A DNA stretch of 64,000 nucleotides. Source: Silene latifolia (taxonomy: Eukaryota; Streptophyta; Magnoliopsida; Caryophyllales; Caryophyllaceae). Location: positions 9,254,001 to 9,318,000 of the forward strand of contig NC_133526.1 in NCBI RefSeq assembly GCF_048544455.1. The letters are read 5' to 3'. Shown piece by piece: positions 55,725-64,000 of the stretch. The number at the start of each line of letters is the position of its first letter. The first letter of the stretch is position 1. The notes under the pieces were generated by a model, which was given only the letters and a program-made list of their open reading frames with translations, did no database searches and was not told the DNA's origin. The translations under genes were made by a program, and so were the position numbers.

Positions 55725-58609
55725 TTTATATTTATATGTAAGTATAATCATCGATTCACGATTACATAGTTTCCCACAATTGAATGTGCCATTACGCATT
55801 TTAGTTTTTACGGAAAATTCACGTGCTACCCTCGAATTTTGCCATTTTGTACGTGGTACCCAACTTTTTAAGTTTGAGCACATAATATCCTTGAGATTTG
55901 ATTTTCAAGCACAACGCGCCCTTTTTATCGTTCTTAAAATTTTCTGTTGAGTTTATGGATTCAAGTACCTAAGAGGGGGAGGGGGTGAATTAGGTACTAT
56001 TTTAAAAAATTATAACTTCAACTTTATTGAATTAAAGTGAGTTACGAGGACAAAAGAGATTAGGAGATACTTTGGATAATATTGAAAAACTAAACAAGTA
56101 TCACGATGAATGTTTGCTGAAGTATGAAAGCAACAATCGTTCTGACTGTAATTATTTGTCTCAGTTTATGGAATATGACTGCAGACCAAATGCGACAAAG
56201 ATGATGAATCACATACTTCTAAGGTTAAGCAAAGCAAAGCAAAACAAACAAAGTAAATTGCAGCGGAAATAAAGTAAAGAGCAATGAACACGAGATTTTG
56301 AATTGGTTCGGCAAATACTCAAGTGCCTACGTCCAATCTACCTTTTTATTGCTTTTCTTTTAGTGATCTACTCCGACAACTAAAAGACCCTTACAATAAA
56401 AGACACCAACCTACTCCGGTTGTAAAGCTAGTACAAGAACTACTCCGTTCTTATGACAAGCTAACTCGCAACCTACTCCGGTTGCCAACTCACAACCTAC
56501 TCCGGTTGTCAAGAGTTAAAGACTACTCCGTCCTAAACTCTACTAACACACTTAGAATGTTATAGGATCAAGTTTCCACTAACACATTCTTAACAAAGAA
56601 TAGAGATGGACAACTTTTACAAGATCAACAATTCATAAGCAAGAGAGTTTAGTATAGAAAAGCAACAGTAGCCACGACTGTAACAACTTGAAGACACTTG
56701 AAGACTTTTAAAGGTTTTTTGCAAATAAACACGATTTTAAGCTTTAAAAATAATTTGCAAAGATGGAAGAATTAATTCAGAAAAGTCTTGAGGATTTATG
56801 AAGGTGAGGCACGGTTTACATAGAGGAGGTGAGTGAGGGGGTTGCTAGGGTTTTGAAGGGTCAAAGACCTCACATGTGAAGGGCAATAGCAACCACCCAA
56901 AACTTGCACCAAAAAGGGCTCTTTTGCAAAGGTAAGAATGGGGAAAGATGGTTTGAAAAACAACCTTAAAAGCTCATGCAAATTCAGAAAACAAAGGGAG
57001 AAAAGACAAGTCACATGATGACAAGTTAACACTAAAATGGCAAAAAGCATTCTTTGTTTTCTTAAAGAGCCAAAGGGTTGAATTTGCATAAAGAGGAAAT
57101 ATTTTGAAAATAATAATTCAAACCACTCTTTATTGAAGACCACCTCCTTAATAAAAATCTGATTTTTATCTTTGAAAAATATGAGTCACGTGAAAGGCTT
57201 TTGAAAGATAAAAAGGGACTTCAAGTTTCTCGAGTTGTGGCAACAATCCAAGCAGTTGTTTACTTGTAAAAGCAACGATGTCTGGACTTTCTTCTATTAC
57301 TCTAATATACTCTACTTTCTCACTTGTACATTAGATGACACATGACTTATTACAATGGGATTAATAACAACTTCAACACTTCTTAATCCATGCTTGATAT
57401 GATCATATATCCTGAAAAGGTAAACTAAGATGACACAAATCAAATGGGCATGTTATCATCAACATAAGGAACCCAACATTTTCAATTGAGCATAAATAAT
57501 AAACTAAAAATCGGAATTGACTATTTTTTTTTTCAAATTGATTATCTCTTCGAGATCTATAAATTGATAAAACGAAAATGGACATTCGAAAGTTAATTTT
57601 AGAAGGGTGGTTCAGAGACCAAGGGCTACGAGCCCGCGACTTAATCTGGCTAGCTCGTGAGATGTCTTGGCTTATTTCATCTTCACCGAACATGCGAAGA
57701 ACAACAGAATTAGAAGATTGAACGGTATTATCTTGTTCTAATGTTAAATACAACTTGATAAAATGACCGGTTTTCCTACCGTTTTTTAAACAAGACATTG
57801 TAACAGGGCAAAGCACGGATTGGGTATTTGATTCAAAGTGTCAGTTCGGATCGGATATCCATATTAGAAATCCTGAAGTTAGATATCCAATATCCAAACC
57901 AAATGCTTCGGATATCCAATGTTCGGGTATCCAAAATAATCGGATCGGATGCGGATATCCATCGAATATCCATACTTTTGAATTTACTTTAAAATTAAGC
58001 TTGAAACACGATTATATTTATAGTCTTATATGATGATTTTCTTTAGTATTATTAATCCAATGTTCTCGACATAAAACTTAAGTATCACTTAGATATTTCT
58101 CTAATATTTTAAACATGAGTTTTTTTGTCAAACACAACCTTTAAAAAAAAAATTCTTCCAAACAGCACCTTTAAAAAAAAAATTTTGTACAATAAAACCT
58201 TTAATAAATTTTTTGTTGTCAAACACGACTTTTTGGCCGAAGGACTTAACATTTTGTAATGGGTAACTTTCAGTCGATGTTTGAGATAGCAAACGATGTC
58301 GGTTTGAGGCGTTTTTGGACTCGTTGGAAAGGTGGAAATACAAGCTATCAATACGATGGTCAAAAGCGGCCTTATGTGGGGTTTATTGTTGTGTAAAGTA
58401 AGGCTGGTCGGAGAGATTAACGAGTGGTCGGGGATTTTTAGTGGGTCTTTTAAAAAGAGGTTATGATGCTTTGTTTGGTCTGAAAATTGGTATATAGGTA
58501 GCGGAGAGTGTAAGGTAGGCCGTAGTTGTGTTGTTTTTTGTGGTTGTTTGTTGTAAGTGCTGGTTTGAGGTGAGTGAATTGACCCACAAAAAAGAAATCC
58601 TACTTTGAC
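55725..58609. other. Spacer between the two duplicated cassettes
   Basis: No gene is recognised in 2.9 kb. Contents: a G-rich palindromic motif GTACCTAA...TTAGGTAC (55,965-56,000); a block with about six copies of ACTCCG, mostly as CTACTCCGGTTG (56,370-56,535); a stretch rich in 'CGGATATCC' words (57,843-57,975); and short A-rich direct repeats 'cctttaaaaaaaaaa' (58,130-58,210). The ACTCCG block may be a retrotransposon fragment, but I could not identify ends. Confidence 0.4.
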
Positions 58610-58619
58610 ATTCTTTTGA

Positions 58620-61200
58620 ATGTTAGGAATCGTTTTAATGGTATCCTAGAATCCAAAACAATAACCAAGTTGTGGTTGCAAGGGTGTAGCTTGATTACTG
58701 AAACTGAGATGTATTATATTAATCTTCCTTGCTTGAAACAACTCAATTTCATATGCTTCCATTATTTAGACTAGACGAATATTTGACCCTTATTAAGCTT
58801 AAGATGAATAAATGCAAAGTCAGAGTGACTTCTAATAATTCTTGTAACAATTTGGTAGAATTGTTCATTAATGGTTGTGCCATATCTGATGATTTCTTTA
58901 ATAATGTCGCTGAGTTTCCCCGTTTGAAAGCTGTAACCCTCTTGGATTGTCCCAAGTTGAAGTGTATTAAGATCACTTCTAGGTGTCTTAAACGATTGAA
59001 TATTGAGGACTGCCCGAATTTGTCTCAAATTGAGCTGAATGTTTCCAAGATGGACTTCTTCAGATATTCCACTACCCTTAACCATAACATCATAACCCTC
59101 TTGTCAAAATGTCAATTTGTTCGCACCTCTCTTATTTTGCAACGTCCTCGTGGTGCGCTTTTCAACCCTATTCTATGGTATTCCAAGCTTGTAGCATTCC
59201 TCGCTAACTTCAGCCAATCAACTCATCTGGATATAGAAACCAATTCCAAAAAGGCACACACACACTCTTTCTTGTCAAAATGTCAATTTGTTCGCACCTC
59301 TCTTATTAGCTATGAAAGGACTGCTGGATATATACCTTGTTCCCTGTGGTGGATGTGCGACGTGTAAATTTCGTAGAATCATCATAGGTATCACATTGGT
59401 TGGTTTTCGCAATGAGTTCTCGTTATACTTTTGGATTTGCGGCATGTAAATTTCATAGAATCGTCCTAGCTCAAGTGTTTCCTGTTAGTTTGAAGCCTAA
59501 AAATGCTTAAGAAGATCATACCTTCTGGTGGATGTAACCAAATGTATTACTGACCGAAGTATACTAATATGTGGATGTGTCGTGTGTGAAGCTACACTGT
59601 TTTATTTCATGAAAGGTCATTGAAAATTTTCAAATGTTTAGTATCTCATGTTTGATTTTGATTGTTTGCTGATGACATAGTATATTAGGTTTTGCAGGTT
59701 GAGAATTTTGAAGATACCCTTCTCAGGCTGCTAGAGTTTGTGATACATCCCCATTTTCCCCGTTACTATTTCCGCTAAGTCACAAGTGTGATTTTTTGCA
59801 TTCCAATGATATCAACCTATATGCAGCAATGCTCGCTTCTTTTTTCTCACTTGTGTATATAATAAGCACCTTATATGCTTGGGACGGTTCTAAATTGTTT
59901 GCCTACTACAGTGAAGATTGATTTTGTAAAACACCAGAAAAGTAAAATGACTGATATTCTGATATACAGGTGAGCCATATAATTAATGTTGGGTTTTATT
60001 TCCTTTTCCTGTTTAACTTGCCTAGATCGAGAGTAAATATGGCAGAGAAAGCTATTTCTATCACTTGGGGCCGGGGTGATGTCATGGCGACATTTTCTCG
60101 CGTCTTGGCTATAGATTATGAATCATATGCTTTATCGCCTATCACTGTCTTTCATTTTTCTAGTTCAAAAGCTCTCACGACATCTAATCACTACGTATAA
60201 TGTGGTCTTTTAGTGGCTTCTTTGTTGTTTCCTTCCATATTTGCCTGGTTGGTTCAAGTATTACAAGTACAAAATGCGGTCTGAGTTATAGTTATAGTTT
60301 TTACAGTGTTGACAGGTCAGTTATGACTGTGAGTTGCAGCAGAACAGTCACGTGGAAATAACAACAATTTTCAGACAGCAGAACTCCTAGCTCAAGCTGA
60401 AATAGGAGGTCTGCCGTACGCCAAATTGAAGCTAAGTGAGTTTGCTTTCTTACCAACATTTTCTCAGAATATATATGGTCCTGTCACCTGTGGCGGGGTG
60501 AGGATAGCTAACAGGGACTGCCGCTCCTTAAAAACAGTGAAAAACTATTTTTTTTTTTAAAAGAATTTTAATAAAAGTTTTTTCTATGGAGTCAAAGACT
60601 CCTTACTCTTTGGTTGCAGAATATGATGGAATAAAGCAAAATGGTTCACTAATGTAGCTGCGTTTTTTTTATTTTTGTGAAGTACCAGTCATTCCAAGTA
60701 GTTTTCAACGTCATCTTGGGTCATTCGGAAACATCTCTTTGTGTTGCTAACACAAGGGTAAGACTCCGTACTTGGTAACACACACTTATTTTACCCTTCT
60801 GGCCTTCTTATCCTTAATTTTCACTCATTTGCATGTTACCTTCTTTAAAAAAAAAAAAATACTACTGTTGCACAAATTCATACTTCGTAGTTTAAACATA
60901 TGTACGTTTGAATAATCAGTGCACCTCGTGTCTCTAAGACGCCCACCTTCGTGTCAAAACAACATAAAAGCACTTCTGACTTCAGGTAAAATAAGATTGC
61001 GCCATTTAAAGCTTCTTACCTAGAGTAAGTAGAGTTATACGCAACCATTTCCGGTATGTGGATCTTATATGGATGTAAAGCTTGTGATGTTATCTAAGTG
61101 TATTTGTTCTCTGAATGAAACTGCACAGGTCGGAACTGACCTGTCATCACTCAAAGTCCTACATCTCAAGGTCAAGGGAATATGGTTCAGAGGAGCACCA
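58620..61200 (+). pseudogene. F-box/LRR-type gene remnant (copy C)
   Basis: The best-preserved LRR pieces of the cluster. 58,624-58,750 reads 'GILESKTITKLWLQGCSLI' and 'YINLPCLKQLNFICF'. A long frame 58729-59367 then carries successive LRRs: YLTLIKLKMNKCKVRVTS, NLVELFINGCAISDDFF, RLKAVTLLDCPKLKCIKITS, LKRLNIEDCPNLSQIELN. The exon-like VENFEDTLLRLLEFVIHPHF recurs at about 59,698. The repeats fit the LRR domain of plant F-box/LRR (FBD-type) ubiquitin-ligase receptors. I see no F-box and the frames are interrupted between pieces, so I call it a pseudogene. An internal 'SKCQFVRTSLI' segment occurs twice. Confidence 0.6.
60575..60780 (+). mobile_element. SINE-like repeat (copy 2)
   Basis: Same ~200-bp sequence as at 30,205-30,430, with 'gatggaataaag', 'catcttgggtcattcggaaa' and 'ctctttgtgttgctaacac'. 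It lies inside the copy C remnant and is not seen at the corresponding place in copy B. Confidence 0.5.
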
Positions 61201-61675
61201 CAGAGTTATTTGGGAGTGTACGAGTTGGTATATTGGACACGACACCACACAACAACAATTTACAACTGGATCTCGACCAACACTGTGATAAAGTACCACA
61301 GTTACTGGCTCAGTATGTAACCTGGTATATCTTGCATTCCTACTGAAACAATACGCAGCTCTTCACCACTGAATACCGCTAAAAAGCTCTTTAGATGCTT
61401 CAAGTTTGAGTACAAAAGTATGCTTTAGTATGTCATACACTCAGAAACAAAAAAGACTTAAGAGCAAATTTTCTCAAACTGGCTGTGTGTGTTGCCATGG
61501 AGAATGTGGCTAGTACTTGGAAGCGTTACGTGTCAAAATCAGTATCAGAAAATGAGCTTAGAACAAGGTGTTATAGACTGTAGCAATCTTCCTCTGCTCA
61601 GTGGATATCTAGAATGGACTTGTCAACAATCAAGCAGGATAAGTGATGACTTTATTTGCGGAGATCAGATACGTT

Positions 61676-63307
61676 TCAGTACATCTCAACTGAACCATCA
61701 TCTGCAACACGGACTCGAACTGCCTCGGGAATGAATAGGTTCTCAACAGGAAAACCAAATCGTAAAGCTGCTTTCACCAGGTCTGCTGCACTGTCCTGAT
61801 CAAGGGTGTCATCAAACTCAAGTGATATGTTGCAACGCCTTTGAGTTTGGAAGCGCTTGGCTGCAATAAAATCAGATCTTGGAGCAACTGAATTCATCTT
61901 GGGATTGTTCTTAACGTCCTTTGCAAGGCCTTTGACATAGACACGGAACTGCTTGATGTAGTCCATCATCACATCAACCATAATATCAGCTTTCAGAAGG
62001 ATTTTCATTGCAAGCATCATAGCTTGACTTGGACCGGGGTGAATGATCAGCAATCTCTTCACCAACTTATGAGTTCTCTGCAACTGTAGGCAAATCTTCC
62101 TCAGCTTTTTGCGCAGTTTAGTCAATTTGCGGTAAATCTTGTGCTGGTCAGCTTCAGCAACTTTCATGTAAGACCTGACTTCCTTTCTTGCTCTTGAAAC
62201 CAAGGCATTAGACTTTTCCTCCATGCTCTTTTTGAACTTCTTCTTGCTCAACTCGAGTGCCGTAGGGTCAATGTGACTAACAATCACATCCATTTTGTGA
62301 AGATTTGAGTTCACCAACCATGGAATGATGCTGAGATTCTCCTGCATTTTTTTTCAATGTCATTACAATCACGACAACATAAAAACAACCGTAATATTCA
62401 TTCTTAAACATATGAATGTAGCAATTACTATGCTATAGATAATATTATAGGACATGCATTCATTAACAATGTCTGATTATGATGAACACATGCACCAATG
62501 TAAATTGAACCTTCCTAAATTTACTCCGTACAATCAATTCATACAAAGCAGTAAACGTGCATCATATCAGAAACTACAGCGGCTAAAGTAACACCTATTA
62601 TTAAATACCGGTTTCTGTCACGATATAACTGAGACGACCTAATCTCACGAGATATGGTCAATGTCTCCTCAAAATACGGTGATAAAATACGGCCGCGGTG
62701 ATATTCAAAACGTTTACAAAATGATTTACGGTTTCACGACCTTGTTTTAATATCACGCCTAGAGTCCTTGGATCAAACTATGCATAAACGCAAACGAACG
62801 CTGGATTACTATGTGTAATCAACATTTTAGCAACAAATTAACATTACGGAGTATCATTTATGCCGCAAAGCTGCAAAATATTCAGAAATAAGAACGAATC
62901 CATAGAATTTTCAAAGAATTCAATCAAAACTTTTCCAGAGAAGAGATGTTAACATTTGCGCAAGTTCTGAAACAAAAAACTCCGAATTCAAAACATTGAC
63001 GGAATATTAACAAATTGAAGTGAATTTCCGCACAAGAACACAATCAAAAAATCAGCAAAGCTAGAATTGAAGATAAAGTGAAGAATTACAGTACTCCATA
63101 GCAAAAATGAATCTATAGCTTAAATTACGTACAAAACCTAAATTTTTCTCATTAAATTCCGAAAAAAAAGAACGAAAACAAGAACAATTACAGAGCATTT
63201 AGTTCAGATAAAGTAACAAAACGCATTGAATATTAGCTAGAATTGAAGATAAAGTGAAGAAAACGAAATTGTGTGAGAAAGAAATAACGAACCCTAATTT
63301 TCTCCAT
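61676..63307 (-). CDS. Unrecognised basic helical protein, two exons (copy C, full length)
   Basis: Exon 1 (63307-63293, MEKIR), intron of 951 bp (GTTCGT...TGCAG, 63292-62342), exon 2 (62341-61676), for 226 residues. Residues 25-150 are Lys/Arg-rich and helical (PTALELSKKKFKKSMEEKSN, LTKLRKKLRKICLQLQRTHK). A compact C-terminal part follows (ISLEFDDTLDQDSAADLVKA, then FPVENLFIPEAVRVRVADDG) that is lost in copy B. No signal peptide or membrane span is seen. No family is recognised. The same start, splice sites, intron sequence and TATA region in copies B and C show that the structure is real and predates the duplication. I judge this the most likely functional member. Confidence 0.75.
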
Positions 63308-63418
63308 TTTTGTGACGTTTTGAGATTCGCCGAACAGAGCAGCGCACAAATTGCAGCGAAAATGTTGTGGTAAGTTGCAAGTATGAAGTCCGGTGGGAAA
63401 ATTTGATATTGTTGTCCC

Positions 63419-63428
63419 TTATATATCC
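63419..63428 (-). promoter_or_regulatory. TATA box of copy C
   Basis: Minus strand GGATATATAAGG about 115 bases upstream of ATG 63307, conserved in position with copy B. Confidence 0.55.
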
Positions 63429-63517
63429 GCCTTTGAGGGGTTTTGGGAAGTTAATTGACGATAATACCCATGTCCACTTAGTAGCTCGTTGCGGAGTACT
63501 AAGGGGTATATCTCATA

Positions 63518-63701
63518 CAATCCGTCTTGCTTAAGACCGCCACTATCCGTCTTAAGCTTAAGACGGATAGTGGTCTCTCACACAAATGCAAGTGGGAGGT
63601 AAGTGGGTATATCCATTTCCCTCCCACTTGCATTTGTGTGAGAGGCCGCTATCCGTCTTAAGCTTAAGACGGATAGTGGCGGTCTGAAACAAGAATTTGT
63701 G
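63518..63701. mobile_element. Foldback MITE, CA...TG family (copy 5)
   Basis: A 9-bp TSD TATCTCATA lies at 63509-63517 and 63702-63710. The arms are almost perfect inverted repeats over about 65 bp, from GACCGCCACTATCCGTC to ATGCAAGTGGGAGG. Each arm contains the palindrome CCGTCTTAAGCTTAAGACGG. This is the youngest-looking member of the family in the window. Confidence 0.92.
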
Positions 63702-63710
63702 TATCTCATA

Positions 63711-64000
63711 ACATCCCCCCTACTACTAAGAGGATAAAAATTCTCTTAGTTTTCCCTCCAAAAAGCATCTATCTAAATTAGGAAATAAGTATCATAAAAT
63801 TATCTTTTCAATAAATATGTTTTAATAATTATAACTCTAATCTTTTTATTAAATTCATAATTATTATTTTTTCATTAAAATTAAATAAAGTTAGTATTAA
63901 ATTATAAATTAAAAGTTGTTAAATTTGCAATAATTATTATTTTAGAGAATCACTTGACATCCCCTTTTTACTAAAAAAAAATAACAAATCTCAAACTTTT
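63711..64000. other. AT-rich DNA at the right edge
   Basis: No feature is recognised. Confidence 0.5.

Overview
This is nuclear DNA from a flowering plant. Genes have introns with GT/AG borders, intergenic DNA is AT-rich, and the window is full of plant transposons. Caryophyllales, and probably Caryophyllaceae (Silene and relatives), is my best guess. That rests on LTR elements carrying arrays of the palindrome ACTCGATCGAGT, a Tat/Retand-like element with an antisense ORF, and a recurrent CA...TG foldback MITE family. I could not test the guess.

Left part (1-12,163): the 5' end of a YJU2/CCDC94 splicing factor gene runs off the left edge on the minus strand. Next come orphan terminal exons of a GTE bromodomain factor, then a complete four-exon DUF630/DUF632 (NRG2-like) gene on the minus strand (2,884-7,645). 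Its 5' flank is crowded with non-autonomous DNA transposons (two MULE-like, one Tourist-like, one foldback MITE), most with clear target-site duplications (TSDs).

Middle (12,164-27,294): a Tat-lineage Ty3/gypsy LTR element, 15.1 kb, bounded by TSD ATTTT. It holds gag and protease parts, an in-frame 57-bp minisatellite and a long antisense coding region, but no recognisable reverse transcriptase or integrase. A second LTR element (16,331-23,547, opposite orientation, TSD CAAAA) sits inside it and looks non-coding.

Right of that, a five-exon minus-strand gene (27,998-36,727) encodes a 147-residue longin/SNARE-like small adaptor subunit, probably the LOLITA/TSAUCER type. Its tiny exons are spread over 8.7 kb of transposon-filled introns. 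A plus-strand six-exon gene for a DUF3067 plastid protein follows (39,058-45,391), with SINE tails and a TRIM with identical repeats in its introns. Next is an intronless TPR gene on the minus strand with a poly(A)-like tract, a candidate retrocopy (45,837-47,615).

Far right (48.6-63.5 kb): a local duplication cluster. Two copies of a cassette, each an F-box/LRR-type remnant (+) facing a two-exon gene for an unrecognised basic helical protein (-), lie at about 51.4-55.3 and 58.6-63.5 kb. A third remnant lies at 48.6-49.5 kb. One copy carries a Tourist-like MITE that the other lacks, which gives an empty site. The copy at 61,676-63,307 has the longest intact reading frame.
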